A stretch of DNA of 64,000 nucleotides from JAJTHC01 sp044358835 (GCA_044358835.1 JBIKNF010000002.1:1-64000); one strand, 5' to 3'; shown: positions 1 through 9,136, counted from the stretch's first letter. Notes: a model not told the origin generated them from the sequence alone. Translations and numbers: made by a program.

Positions 1-56
1 GACGGAAGGGGGGCGACCAAGACCCTCCCTCCCTTAAGCCGCCTTTAGAGGTGTTG

Positions 57-82
57 GAGACCTTTGGCGGAGCAAAGGTCTC
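57..82. other. Perfect 10-bp hairpin near the left edge
   Basis: Arms at 57-66 and 73-82 are perfectly complementary around a 6-base loop. No T-tract follows on either strand, so a simple intrinsic terminator is unlikely. It lies downstream of priA (minus strand) and may belong to a feature cut by the window edge. Nothing else could be assigned in 1-191 apart from the second hairpin at 150-182. Confidence 0.4.
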
Positions 83-149
83 TGACGACCGACCAGCTAT
101 AAAAACAAACGAGAAACCCAAGCACCAGCGACAACTGGGCATCTCAGGA

Positions 150-182
150 CCCTCACCCCAACCCTCTCCCAGAGGGTGAGGG
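150..182. other. GC-rich hairpin just downstream of priA
   Basis: Arms at 150-158 and 174-182 (CCCTCACCC / GGGTGAGGG) are perfectly complementary around a 15-base C-rich loop. It starts 10 bases past the priA stop codon, where a 3' end is expected, but there is no U-tract. It could be a factor-assisted terminator or a copy of a dispersed GC-rich palindrome; no second copy was seen in the window. Confidence 0.4.
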
Positions 183-191
183 AGGGGCTTT

Positions 192-2486
192 CTATAACAG
201 TTGCTGAACGTCAACATCCACCAAGCAATGCAAGCCTGTAGGCACCGGTAATTCTTTTAAAAACCCCGCCAATACCCCATGCAACTGCCCCCCCGCATGA
301 TTTTTAATCAACAAATGAAAACGAAACTTGCCCTGTAAACGCTCAATCAAGCACGGGGCAGGCCCCAGCAACTGAAAGGCCAAGCCTCCTTGAAAGCCGT
401 GCTGTTCAAATCGATGCAACAACGCTTGTTTTAAGCCTTTGGCGAAAAACCGTACCCGCTCTAGCTCTTCGCCACTCACCAGCAAACGAATCAACTGCGT
501 AAAGGGGGGAAAGCGATTCATCCGCCGTTCTTCAATTTCCATGCGGTAAAAGCCGTGCAAATCTTGACGCATCGCCAGCGCCAAAACAGGATGTTCCACC
601 TGCCAGCTTTGTAAGTACACTTGGCCCGCCTTACTCCCCCGTCCCGCTCGCCCCGCCACCTGCGTCAACAACTGAAAGCCCCGTTCATGCGCCATGAAAT
701 CAGGCATGTAAAAAGAGGCATCCGCCCCCAACACCCCCACCAGCGTTACATTCTCCACATCCAAGCCTTTGGCCACCATTTGAGTCCCCACTAAAACAGG
801 GCTTTCCTGGTTTTTAAAGGCGTCTAGTACGTCTTTGAAGGCGCCCTTTTTTTGCATGACATCGCCATCTAAACGCAAAATGGGTTGATTACCCAGTAAT
901 TCAGAAAGTTCCACTTCGATTTTCTGAGTGCCACTGCCCACAAATTGCAGATGAAGGCTCCCGCATTTGGGGCAGTATTGCGGACGTTCCGCCGTAAACC
1001 CGCAGTGGTGGCATTTCACAATCTTCGCGTCTTTATGGTAGGTCATCGACACCGAACAATCGGGGCATTCAAAGACATGCCCACAGGCGTGGCAGTCCAC
1101 AAACGTGTGAAAGCCCCTTCGGTTGAGCAAAATAATCGCCTGCTCACCTCGTTCGAGCGTGTCCTTTAAGGCTTTTTGAAGCGGTCGGCTAATGGCGTGT
1201 AAATGCCCGTGACTCCGTTCTAGCTTCATGTCCACCAAATGCACCTTGGGGAGCTGGGCCCCCCCGTGACGCTCATGCAATTCCAAAAGCTGATGCGTCT
1301 TCATTTCCACCGCCTGATGATAAATCCCCACTTCGGGCGTCGCACTGCCCAAGAGCAACGGAATCTCATAGGTTTCGCTCAACCAATTTGCCACTTTTCG
1401 CACGTGGTAGCGCGGGGCAGGGGTTTCTTGCTTAAAGCTACCGTCGTGAAACTCGTCTAAAATAATCAGGCCCAAGTCTTTCATCGGCGTAAAAATGGCG
1501 GATCTCGCCCCAATGACCAAGCGCAATTCCCCATGGGCGATGCGTTGCCAGGTGTCGAGTTTTTCACCCATTGAAAGTCGACTATGCCACATCGCAAGCG
1601 TTTCTTCCCCAAAGCGATGCAAAAACCGTTCCGTCAACGCGCTGGTCAGCGCAATTTCAGGCACCAAAATCAACACGCTTTTGCCTTCAGCCAGCTGTTG
1701 TTCGGCCAACGCCATGTACACTTCTGTTTTGCCTGAACCTGTTACTCCATGTAACAGCATTCGATGCGTATGCGGGTGAAACGGCGTTTTAAGCGTTTTT
1801 TGAATCTGTTGAAAAACGGCGTCTTGACTGGTATTCAGTGGAGGGGCATGCAATCGTTTACGCTCAAAAATCTTCAAGGGCGTGCGGTACGCCACCACGC
1901 TGTGCCATTGGGCCAAGCCCGCTTGAACCAATTTTTCAAGCACGCCTTTGGAAAAACCCAGTTGGGCTTGCAGAACGCGAACGGCCCATTCCACTTCGCC
2001 TGTTTCTTCACGCAACGCCAACAACGCTTCAAACACTTCTTTTTGGCGAGCCGTTAGCTTGGCTATGGGCTTAGGCAGGGGCTTTGCGAAGGTGTCTACG
2101 GTTTCGAGCAGGCGTAAGAGCAACGTTTGTGGGGGGGCAAATTGTGCGCTTTGCAATGTGAGAAACGAAGCGGGCAACGCCGCCAACACCACTTGGGCAA
2201 AGGGGGTCATGGTGTCTTCGGCGATGTGGCTTAACATGGCCACTTGCATGGGGGTAAAAAATGACGAGGGCGAAATAAGGGACGAAATCGTTTTGGGGGT
2301 GAAGCCTTGGGGGGCATCATCATGCAGGTGCATGACTAACGCAGGCAAGACGCCTTGATGCGCGAAAGGGACTCTTACCAACTGGCCGACAGACAACGCC
2401 CAATGGGGGGGCACGGCGTAGGTGAAGCGTCGTTCGCCGAGGGCTTTGCTTTCTTTGAGTAGAACCACATCAGCGAACAGAGGCAT
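192..2486 (-). CDS. priA: Primosomal protein N' (replication restart helicase PriA)
   Basis: PriA is the 3'-to-5' DExH helicase that reloads the replisome at collapsed forks. The 764-residue length fits the family. Visible in order are an N-terminal DNA-binding region, Walker A GVTGSGKT near residue 245, a DEFH box near residue 342, an eight-cysteine zinc-binding insert of four CxxC pairs at about 460-510, and a helicase C-terminal region with VGTQMVAKGLD and QVAGRAGR motifs. The start MPLFADVVLL matches the usual family N-terminus. The gene stands alone, and a hairpin follows at 150-182. The intergenic region with flgG (2487-2605) shows no obvious strong promoter. Confidence 0.97.
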   Translation of the reverse strand: MPLFADVVLLKESKALGERRFTYAVPPHWALSVGQLVRVPFAHQGVLPALVMHLHDDAPQGFTPKTISSLISPSSFFTPMQVAMLSHIAEDTMTPFAQVVLAALPASFLTLQSAQFAPPQTLLLRLLETVDTFAKPLPKPIAKLTARQKEVFEALLALREETGEVEWAVRVLQAQLGFSKGVLEKLVQAGLAQWHSVVAYRTPLKIFERKRLHAPPLNTSQDAVFQQIQKTLKTPFHPHTHRMLLHGVTGSGKTEVYMALAEQQLAEGKSVLILVPEIALTSALTERFLHRFGEETLAMWHSRLSMGEKLDTWQRIAHGELRLVIGARSAIFTPMKDLGLIILDEFHDGSFKQETPAPRYHVRKVANWLSETYEIPLLLGSATPEVGIYHQAVEMKTHQLLELHERHGGAQLPKVHLVDMKLERSHGHLHAISRPLQKALKDTLERGEQAIILLNRRGFHTFVDCHACGHVFECPDCSVSMTYHKDAKIVKCHHCGFTAERPQYCPKCGSLHLQFVGSGTQKIEVELSELLGNQPILRLDGDVMQKKGAFKDVLDAFKNQESPVLVGTQMVAKGLDVENVTLVGVLGADASFYMPDFMAHERGFQLLTQVAGRAGRGSKAGQVYLQSWQVEHPVLALAMRQDLHGFYRMEIEERRMNRFPPFTQLIRLLVSGEELERVRFFAKGLKQALLHRFEQHGFQGGLAFQLLGPAPCLIERLQGKFRFHLLIKNHAGGQLHGVLAGFLKELPVPTGLHCLVDVDVQQLL

Positions 2487-2605
2487 CGGCGTTTTCTTTC
2501 ACGCAGGTTAAGTGTTTGCACTGTTTATTGTAGTGCAAACATCCCACTTTGGGTGAAAAAATCACTTTAAAGCACTATAGCTGAGTTTAACAACCAATAA
2601 GGGGC

Positions 2606-3358
2606 TTATCTAAACTCATTCACGGCTTTATCGAGCGTTTCTTTCTGCGTGCTGATGGTGCGTTGCAAGCTTTCATACAAACGCATGCCCGTAATACTTT
2701 GAATCATTTCATGCACAATGTTGGTGTTGGAACGTTCCACATAGCCTTGCTTAAAGCTACTGCCTTTGCCAGCTTGAACGTCTTGGGGGTTTTCTCCCTT
2801 AAAAATGGAATCGCCCAATTGATGCAAGCCCTTGGGGTTGCTAAAGCGAACCATCTGCAATTTGCCAAAGGCTTGCCCAGCTTCTGTGCTAATCGTGCCG
2901 TCTTCCGTAATCACGATTTTACCCGCCCCTTCAGGAACCGTAATGGGGTTGCCCCCCGAATCCAGCACAGGGTACTGCCCTTCAGACGTTAATTCCCGCT
3001 GTTGATTCATCTTCAAACTGCCATTTCGTGTATAGCCCGTTTCACCGTTAGGTAGTTTCACCACCATAAAGCCATCGCCGTCCACGCCAACATCTAAGGC
3101 GTTGCCCGTGGGTTGCAAATGCCCTTGAGAAAAGTGCACAGGCGTGCCGATGATTTCTACGCCATTGGTCAGGCTCCCGATGGCTTGGGGGCCGGCATCA
3201 TCCAGCCGAGACATTTGAATTTCAGGGTAGGATTGGTACTGCACGTAACGCGCCTTAAAGCCCGTGGTATTGACGTTTGCTACGTTGTTGGCGAGGGTGT
3301 CGACTGCCAGTTGGGTGTTGAGCATGCCGGATGCGGCGGTGTAGATGCCTCTGAGCAT
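2606..3358 (-). CDS. flgG: Flagellar basal-body rod / hook protein, FlgF/FlgG family
   Basis: This is an axial protein of the flagellar rod, acting in the periplasm. The N-terminus has the family signature (LRGIYTAASGML, then NNVANVNTTGFKAR), a central VDGDGFMVV hook-type motif, and a C-terminal helix (MIQSITGMRLYESLQ) that pairs with the N-terminal helix in the polymer. At 250 residues it is slightly shorter than typical FlgG (about 260), and the C-terminus lacks the standard ending, so FlgF or an FlhO/FlhP-like paralogue is possible. A good AAAGGA ribosome site lies upstream of the ATG at 3358. The next gene upstream, a lytic transglycosylase, ends 22 bases before it, so the two probably share a transcript. 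Confidence 0.85.
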   Translation of the reverse strand: MLRGIYTAASGMLNTQLAVDTLANNVANVNTTGFKARYVQYQSYPEIQMSRLDDAGPQAIGSLTNGVEIIGTPVHFSQGHLQPTGNALDVGVDGDGFMVVKLPNGETGYTRNGSLKMNQQRELTSEGQYPVLDSGGNPITVPEGAGKIVITEDGTISTEAGQAFGKLQMVRFSNPKGLHQLGDSIFKGENPQDVQAGKGSSFKQGYVERSNTNIVHEMIQSITGMRLYESLQRTISTQKETLDKAVNEFR

Positions 3359-3380
3359 AGTGAGGGGGGTCCTTTTTCTA

Positions 3381-3977
3381 TTATAGATCCGCTTCGTATT
3401 TCAAAACTTTTTTGACGTAGTTTTGGGTTTCTTTGTAGGGGGGGATGCCTCCGTATTTGGCCACCGCGCCTGAACCCGCGTTATACGCCGCCAACGCCAG
3501 TTCCTTATTCCCACGATACTTCTTGAGCAGTTGGCCCAAGTATTTGCTACCGCCTTCCACATTTTCAGCAGGGTTTAGGGGATTATGAACGCCTAAGCTT
3601 CTGGCGGTGGCGGGCATGAGTTGCATTAAGCCTTTGGCCCCTGCGGAAGAAACCGCGTGAGGATTGCCCCCACTTTCGGCTTTAATAACGGCTTTAATTA
3701 AGGAAGACGCCACGCCTGATTTATGCGCATATTGTTCCACAATGGGTTCAAGGTGTAGGCCTTTTAGGGCATTCATGCCTGCGGAAATGGCGGGGGTGGG
3801 CTTGTCGTCATTCATTACATCCCCCAAAACGCTTGAAAAAGAGGTCGCTTCTGCTGATGGGGGGGAGGATTCGCCAGGGGTGGTGGGCGTTGGTTGGCGT
3901 TCATCGCTTGCAATGCCAAGCTTGCTTTCAATGGTGCGCATCCGTTGTTCAACGCCACTGAGCGAAGGGGTCATCAT
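3381..3977 (-). CDS. Lytic transglycosylase (SLT domain), probably flagellum-associated
   Basis: This is a peptidoglycan-cleaving enzyme. The C-terminal half (about residues 85-195) is a Slt/MltE-type goose-lysozyme-like domain: catalytic Glu in IKAESGGN, then GAKGLMQLMPATA, the AAYNAGSGAV motif and NYVKKVL. The N-terminal 80 residues are low-complexity (Pro/Ser/Thr) with no signal peptide, so export may use the flagellar type III apparatus, as inferred for rod-cap muramidases. It lies 22 bases upstream of the rod gene on the same strand, which supports a role in letting the rod pass the cell wall. Two tandem ATG codons begin it. Confidence 0.85.
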   Translation of the reverse strand: MMTPSLSGVEQRMRTIESKLGIASDERQPTPTTPGESSPPSAEATSFSSVLGDVMNDDKPTPAISAGMNALKGLHLEPIVEQYAHKSGVASSLIKAVIKAESGGNPHAVSSAGAKGLMQLMPATARSLGVHNPLNPAENVEGGSKYLGQLLKKYRGNKELALAAYNAGSGAVAKYGGIPPYKETQNYVKKVLKYEADL

Positions 3978-4155
3978 CTAGGGTGTTCTCTCTCTTTTTG
4001 TCTCTCAATCGTCTTGAACTATGAGCTGGCTTGTTCAAGGAGCGTGGTGTTAGTGTTACTTTTGTATTATGTCGCACTTAAACCCAGGCCTAACATCACC
4101 TAAAGGTGTACTTTTACGTCCTTTTTTTTGCCATTGAATCTGTGAGAATCGCGTA

Positions 4156-5349
4156 TTAGCGCACAACACTTCGTGGTAAACGCACCCTTAACCCACACAT
4201 CAATTCATAGGGGATGCTCCCCGTGAGGGTGGCCCAGTGATTGAGGCTTAATCCGTGTAGGGTCGAATCTCTTTCACGTTGCCCCGCCTGACCATGTTCA
4301 AGCAGCGTAATGACGTCTCCCACCTTAGGCGCACGCGTTACCCCCCCCGCTTTCACCACGTGGGTGAAGTCAAACATCATTTGATCCATGGTAATGTGAC
4401 CCACTTGTGGCACCAAATGCCCCATGTATCGCCCCTGCAGTTGGTTTGACAAGCAACGGGGAATGCCATCCGCATAGCCCAAGGGGATGGTGGCAATGAC
4501 GGAAGCCTCTTCACTGGTGTGAAAACGATGGCCGTAGCTCACGCCTTCGCCTGCTTCAAGCGTTTGCAAGTGGCTAATGCGTGCTTTTAGCCCCATTACT
4601 GGCAATAGCTCCGCTTCAGTGGTTTCATAGCCCCACAATCCAATGCCTAAACGCAACATATTACACGTCTTTTGTAATTCTTGAGCCAAAGGATCGGTGG
4701 CGTTTCGTAAGGTAAGCGTTGCTGGCGTATTGGCTAAATGAATCAAGGGCGGACGCGTTTCTAAGTGTTCAAGCACTTGTGTGTCAAACATCTGCCATTG
4801 CTCAAGCGTGGCATCTTGATCTTCCCCTTTCCACAAGTGGGTAAACAAGCCTTCTACCCTTACATGGGGCATGGCACTCAGTTGTTGAAGTAGGCTTAAG
4901 GCCATTTCAGGGCGTGCACCCAAGCGATGCATGCCTGTGTCGACTTTTAAATGCACAACAGTGGGGTGCTGGACTTGTGCAAGGCAGTCTACATCTCGTT
5001 GACTAAACACGGTAAGCTCAATATCGTTAAGGCTGGCTAGGTTCCAGGCCCATTCAGGCGTTGCCCCTAGCACCAAAATCGGCATTTCCACCCCGCCTTG
5101 ACGCAGTTGCAAGGCTTCATCCACATTTGAAACACCCAGGTAAGTGACGCCACAGGCCTTTAAAATGGGGGTAACGATTAGGGATCCGTGACCGTAAGCA
5201 TCCGCTTTCACCACGGCCATTAAGGCTTGGTGCGAAGGCGTGTTTTTTCGCCACCAGCGAATGTTTTGTTCCAGCGCTGCTAGATTAATTTCTAGCCACG
5301 CATTGCGGTGGGGTTGAGTAACCAGCTGACGAGAGGGCTTGATTTGCAT
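4156..5349 (-). CDS. alr: Alanine racemase
   Basis: This PLP enzyme interconverts L- and D-alanine for peptidoglycan. The 397-residue length fits. The PLP lysine sits in VVKADAYGHG near residue 47. The catalytic tyrosine region GVSYGHRF, the phosphate-binding IPLGYADG motif and the MDQ motif near the C-terminus are all present. The N-terminus (about 15 residues before WLEINLAAL) is somewhat extended, so a start slightly downstream is possible. It is monocistronic on the minus strand and divergent from tRNA-Arg, with an operator-like palindrome (5424-5445) between them. The upstream stretch 3978-4155 holds no gene. Confidence 0.95.
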   Translation of the reverse strand: MQIKPSRQLVTQPHRNAWLEINLAALEQNIRWWRKNTPSHQALMAVVKADAYGHGSLIVTPILKACGVTYLGVSNVDEALQLRQGGVEMPILVLGATPEWAWNLASLNDIELTVFSQRDVDCLAQVQHPTVVHLKVDTGMHRLGARPEMALSLLQQLSAMPHVRVEGLFTHLWKGEDQDATLEQWQMFDTQVLEHLETRPPLIHLANTPATLTLRNATDPLAQELQKTCNMLRLGIGLWGYETTEAELLPVMGLKARISHLQTLEAGEGVSYGHRFHTSEEASVIATIPLGYADGIPRCLSNQLQGRYMGHLVPQVGHITMDQMMFDFTHVVKAGGVTRAPKVGDVITLLEHGQAGQRERDSTLHGLSLNHWATLTGSIPYELMCGLRVRLPRSVVR

Positions 5350-5423
5350 GAAACGTCCAATAAAGTCTTTTAATTTGTGGTGTCTGGTGTAAACTTATAA
5401 AGGTAGAATTACAGTGTCTACAA

Positions 5424-5445
5424 TTCTATTGTATACACAATAGAA
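5424..5445. promoter_or_regulatory. 9-bp inverted repeat between alr and tRNA-Arg
   Basis: Arms TTCTATTGT (5424-5432) and ACAATAGAA (5437-5445) are perfect inverted repeats around 4 bases. The site is 15 bases upstream of the tRNA 5' end and in the promoter region of the divergent alr gene. The size and symmetry fit a dimeric repressor operator; it could also be part of the tRNA promoter. Function is inferred only from position. Confidence 0.4.
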
Positions 5446-5459
5446 GAAACACACAATCT

Positions 5460-5533
5460 GTGCCTGTAGCTCAGTTGGATAGAGTGTCGGCCTCCGAAGC
5501 CGAAGGTCATGCGTTCGAGTCGCATCAGGCACA
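5460..5533 (+). tRNA. tRNA-Arg (anticodon CCG)
   Basis: This is a complete cloverleaf. The 7-bp acceptor stem GTGCCTG/CAGGCAC (5460-5466 with 5526-5532) is perfect. The D arm is 5469-5485, and the anticodon stem TCGGC/GCCGA encloses the loop CTCCGAA with anticodon CCG at 5494-5496, reading CGG. The T arm is ATGCG-TTCGAGT-CGCAT at 5509-5525, and the discriminator is A. The 3' CCA is not encoded (TTT follows). It is the only tRNA found in the window. Confidence 0.97.
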
Positions 5534-5596
5534 TTTTTAAATTTGCTTTACCGCTGTCAGGGTGTTTGGTGACTTTATTATAGTGTTTAACGGTGA

Positions 5597-7288
5597 TTAT
5601 TCTTGGTCATGCCCCATATAAGCCACCAAGATTTTTGCGGCCAAAGGTGCGTCTTTTTGAATAAAGCCATAAATGTTTTGACGCATGTATTCAATTTCAG
5701 GGGCATTGGTGTATTTGGGTTTTGGTAGGTTTAGTTCTTCTTTGGTTAGGCCACTTAGGGTAATCATTTTCCCTTCGGCGTTATAAATCGGGCCTTCAGG
5801 CAATAGCACTTTACCCGTTTTTTGGTCAACAGCAAGATCTTCTACCCTGATTTCTTCGCCCTTTGCGCTGTACACGACTTCAGGAATGGATTGGCCTTCA
5901 TCATCCAAAATCAATTGCGCCGTTGAAACAGGGATGCCTTTTTCAAAGAGGTTTTTCAAAATCATTAACGCCATAATACCCAAGGTAAGTAGTGTGGCAA
6001 TGTACCCCAACTGAAGCAAAAGATCGTTGCGTTGAGCGTCCTTAAACGCTTGATTCATCAACTCGTTTTTTTTGTTGGGCGATTCACTAAACTTAAAGCC
6101 TTTTACATCTACACTGTCGCCTCGTTCTAGGTTTAAACCCGCGGCATTGGCCAGCATTTCTTTAATTTCTGTACTTTCGGCTTCAGTCAACACTTTATTC
6201 ATGGCTACGGCAATCGTAATGCGTTGCACTTCGCCACTGGCGTAAACCACTTCTTTGGTTTCTTCAGAATGGGCGTAGTTGGTGGTTTCTTTCTTATTGG
6301 TGTAACGTTTGTCGCTCTTGTCTTTTTCTTCTTTACTTTTATAGCTAGGGGCGGTATTGCTTTCAGAACCCGGCACGCCTTTTTCGTCTTTTTTAGCCCC
6401 TTCATATTCTTCAGATTCACTTTGTTGGGACACAATGACCCCAGTGGCTTTGTCATCCTTAATCACTTCGGGCTTAATGGTTTTAATGTTGGCGCGGGCT
6501 TGGTCAAAGTTTAAATCCATGGAAACAGAAAGCACGGCATTGCCTTCGCCCACAATGGGTTCAATTAAGTCGGTCAACTTCTTTTGCAAGGCATTTTCCA
6601 TTTGAGTTTTGCGGGTTTCACGGGTTTGCATGGTGCCGTTTGCGGTGGGGGAATCGTCAAGAGAATTGCCGTAATTGTCCGAAATCACGACTTGTTCTGG
6701 GGTTAAACCGGGTACTGCGTGAGACACCAAATTTTTAATCGTGGTGACTTGCTTTTGTTCTAAACGAAAACCGGGTTCCACTACTAGCATGACACTGGCG
6801 CGAATGGGGTCTTCTTTTTCAGTAAAGACGCTTTCTTCAGGGGTGGAAATCATTACTTTAGCGTCTCGAATGCCTTGAATTGATTGTAATGTGGTTGAAA
6901 TTTCGTCGGAATTAAATTTTTTGAGCCATTCTTTTTGTACATCGCCTTGAAGCACGGGAGGGATTTTAGCCAAACTCACGCCTTGGCTACTGGTGAGTTC
7001 ATCAGCGGTTTCAAGCATCATTTCGCTTTTTTGTTCTTTGGGAACCAAGACAGTGGTTCCGCCGTCAGCCAAGCGGTAGGGGACTTTTACTTCTTTAAGT
7101 TTGTTGACGGTGGCGGCGGCATCTGGCAAAGAAAGGTTGGAATACAATACATCATAATGATCATTGGCACGATTAAACAGAAAAAATCCAGCCATCCCCA
7201 TCCCCAAAAGTAGGGTGCCTAAGGTTACTTTTTGAACCAGACTCAGGGTTTTTAATTTTTCTAAAATGGATTTAAATTGAGCATTCAC
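5597..7288 (-). CDS. fliF: Flagellar M-ring protein FliF
   Basis: FliF forms the MS-ring in the inner membrane and anchors the rotor. It is 563 residues, the normal length, starting at GTG. An N-terminal membrane helix (about residues 20-42) is followed by the ring-building motifs around LYSNLSLPDAAATVNKL, VMISTPEESVFTEKE and VSHAVPGLTPEQVVISD. A long charged, low-complexity loop (about 280-350) precedes the second membrane helix (about 427-447) and the cytoplasmic tail that contacts FliG. It is the last gene of flgB-flgC-fliE-fliF on the minus strand. FliG is not in the window, so the rest of the motor must be elsewhere. Confidence 0.96.
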   Translation of the reverse strand: MNAQFKSILEKLKTLSLVQKVTLGTLLLGMGMAGFFLFNRANDHYDVLYSNLSLPDAAATVNKLKEVKVPYRLADGGTTVLVPKEQKSEMMLETADELTSSQGVSLAKIPPVLQGDVQKEWLKKFNSDEISTTLQSIQGIRDAKVMISTPEESVFTEKEDPIRASVMLVVEPGFRLEQKQVTTIKNLVSHAVPGLTPEQVVISDNYGNSLDDSPTANGTMQTRETRKTQMENALQKKLTDLIEPIVGEGNAVLSVSMDLNFDQARANIKTIKPEVIKDDKATGVIVSQQSESEEYEGAKKDEKGVPGSESNTAPSYKSKEEKDKSDKRYTNKKETTNYAHSEETKEVVYASGEVQRITIAVAMNKVLTEAESTEIKEMLANAAGLNLERGDSVDVKGFKFSESPNKKNELMNQAFKDAQRNDLLLQLGYIATLLTLGIMALMILKNLFEKGIPVSTAQLILDDEGQSIPEVVYSAKGEEIRVEDLAVDQKTGKVLLPEGPIYNAEGKMITLSGLTKEELNLPKPKYTNAPEIEYMRQNIYGFIQKDAPLAAKILVAYMGHDQE

Positions 7289-7414
7289 AGGCGTGGGGTC
7301 TTTCTGTACAAGCGTTTTTTTAAGGCAATACGAAGAAGTGGAAGCAGGTATTTAAGCTAGATATTGTAAGGGGGCTATTTTAAGCCATCTACGCGCCTTT
7401 AGCGCACGAAGGCT

Positions 7415-7840
7415 TCAAATCTGCATGCGGGCAATGTCCTGATACGCATTGACGATTTTGTTCCGCACTTGGGTGGCGAGCTTTAGTGACATTTCTGCTT
7501 TGTTGACGGACATCATGACTTGATGCAAGGGGATTTCTCCACCGGTGGCGTAGTCTTGAATGTTGTGATTGGCATCGAGTTGCGTTTGATTCACACGGGT
7601 CATTTCATTTTTAAGCAGGGTGCCAAAGCTTCCCACCGTGCCACTAACCGCTCCACTAGAAAGGAGGTTTTGATTCGTCACTTCTGTAGAAGACAGGCCG
7701 GCTTCGGCTTTGACGTCGTGGCTGGTTTTTGAAATGCCCGTGCGGTAGTGAGCCTGAAACGCTTGATTGGCGCTATTAAACTCTGCGGAAAGGTCACCTA
7801 AGGCGTAGGGGTCTAAATGGGCGGAAACGGACTGAATCAT
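7415..7840 (-). CDS. fliE: Flagellar hook-basal body complex protein FliE
   Basis: FliE is the adaptor between MS-ring and rod. The C-terminal 60 residues carry the signature: GGEIPLHQVMMSVNKAE, then LKLATQVRNKIVNAYQ and a terminal IARMQI. The protein has 141 residues, longer than the usual 100 or so because of a variable N-terminal segment. It sits between flgC and fliF, the standard gene order. A GGAAT element a few bases before the ATG serves as the ribosome site. Confidence 0.93.
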   Translation of the reverse strand: MIQSVSAHLDPYALGDLSAEFNSANQAFQAHYRTGISKTSHDVKAEAGLSSTEVTNQNLLSSGAVSGTVGSFGTLLKNEMTRVNQTQLDANHNIQDYATGGEIPLHQVMMSVNKAEMSLKLATQVRNKIVNAYQDIARMQI

Positions 7841-7969
7841 GTGTGGTATTCCATGTGAGGTTAGGGCGTGTGTGTTCTATTCTAATTTTTTTTGGCCTCT
7901 TTAGGGGAAAAATCACGGATTTTGGCGTTAAAATCGTTTAAATAAGGGACGCCATACGCTGAGCCATGA

Positions 7970-8464
7970 CTACATTTGAAGGGTGGCTTCATTCATGGAT
8001 TTAGTGGATTTAAACGCGGAAACGGACGCTTCATAGGCTTTACTGGCTGAAATCATATCCACCATTTCGGTGACGGCATTGACGTTGGGGTATTCGACAA
8101 AGCCGTCTTGGTTGGCATCAGGGTGGGTGGGGTCGTACACCATGCGCATGGGGGTGGTGGTGTCTGTAGAAATTTGTAAGACTTGTACACCCAGCCCTTG
8201 ACTTCCGTGCAATTCTTTTGAATTTTGAGGACTAGAACCATTGGAAAGGGCGATGCTTTCTTTACCCATGGACGCAGAAGCACTGGCATTTTGAGACGAT
8301 TGTAACATGGGGGCAAACACCACATTTTTTCGCTGATACGCCCCAATTTTTCCATCCGAACGGCGCGTGGTGTTGACATTGGCCAAGTTCGAGGCAATGG
8401 TATCCATTCGCAGGCGTTGGGCCGTCATGGAAGAAGCGGTAATGTCGTAAATGTCCATCATCAT
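7970..8464 (-). CDS. flgC: Flagellar basal-body rod protein FlgC
   Basis: FlgC is a proximal rod subunit. The N-terminus (SSMTAQRLRMDTIASNLANVN) and the C-terminal helix (AVTEMVDMISASKAYEASVSAF) are the family signatures. The 164-residue length is slightly above average. Three tandem ATG codons open the gene; the first is used here. The gene lies 67 bases after flgB on the same strand. Confidence 0.95.
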   Translation of the reverse strand: MMMDIYDITASSMTAQRLRMDTIASNLANVNTTRRSDGKIGAYQRKNVVFAPMLQSSQNASASASMGKESIALSNGSSPQNSKELHGSQGLGVQVLQISTDTTTPMRMVYDPTHPDANQDGFVEYPNVNAVTEMVDMISASKAYEASVSAFKSTKSMNEATLQM

Positions 8465-8531
8465 AGCTTGTTCACCTTTTATTCGTTTCTAGTGGGGTTG
8501 TTTGGGTAAGTGAGGCGCTTCTTGTAGACGC

Positions 8532-9029
8532 TTATTGTTCAGCAAGCACGCCTTTAATCTGTTGATTCTGCCGGCTTTGAAAGGTAATCAACGCTTGAAA
8601 CATACTGGCGTTTTTGGTTAAAGCCACCATTTCTCGTTCTAAATCCACGCCGTTGCCGTCATTACGGTACTTAAAGGTTTCGTTTTGGGTGGGCGTAATA
8701 CCGGTCGCCGCTATTTTTTCGGCACCGTGGTAAGCATTTTGCGCCAAGTGCTGTTGAAGAGATTCATGCGCGTTGTAGTTAAAATGCAAGGGATTACTAC
8801 CGTGCATGGCCAAAGGCGTTTGATTGCTTGCTGGACGTTCAAAGGCCGTGCCGGTTTCTTGGGTTGAAGCAATGGCGTGGCGTAAATCGCTTTGAAAGTC
8901 AACTTCGCGATGGCGAAAGTTGGGTGTGTCGGCATTTGAAATGTTAGAGACAATCGCTTTTTGCCGAGCCAAGTGACCGTCTAAGCTTTTTGCAATAACA
9001 TCCCCTGTCAGGGAACGAAATAAATCCAT
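8532..9029 (-). CDS. flgB: Flagellar basal-body rod protein FlgB
   Basis: FlgB is a proximal rod protein. The N-terminus shows ARQKAIVSNISNADTPNFR and then EVDFQSDL, typical of FlgB. The C-terminal helix has the NGVDLEREMVALTKNA and FQALITFQS motifs. It has 165 residues and is the first gene of the flgB-flgC-fliE-fliF run. A purine-rich GAGAGAGA stretch lies upstream of the ATG and resembles the one before the lytic transglycosylase. No clear sigma-28 promoter was recognised in 9030-9136. Confidence 0.95.
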   Translation of the reverse strand: MDLFRSLTGDVIAKSLDGHLARQKAIVSNISNADTPNFRHREVDFQSDLRHAIASTQETGTAFERPASNQTPLAMHGSNPLHFNYNAHESLQQHLAQNAYHGAEKIAATGITPTQNETFKYRNDGNGVDLEREMVALTKNASMFQALITFQSRQNQQIKGVLAEQ

Positions 9030-9136
9030 CGGGTGTGGTCTCTCTCTCTGTGTCTCAAAATCATGTTAGTTAAAAGCAGGTGCTTTTTTAGTATGACAAG
9101 TTCCCCAGCCGTCTTCATTCACCTTTGGGCTAGTTT

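Noticed and set aside
1..56. 3' end of a coding sequence at the left edge
   Set aside because: Short open stretches exist in two frames, but 15 or fewer codons give no recognisable motif.
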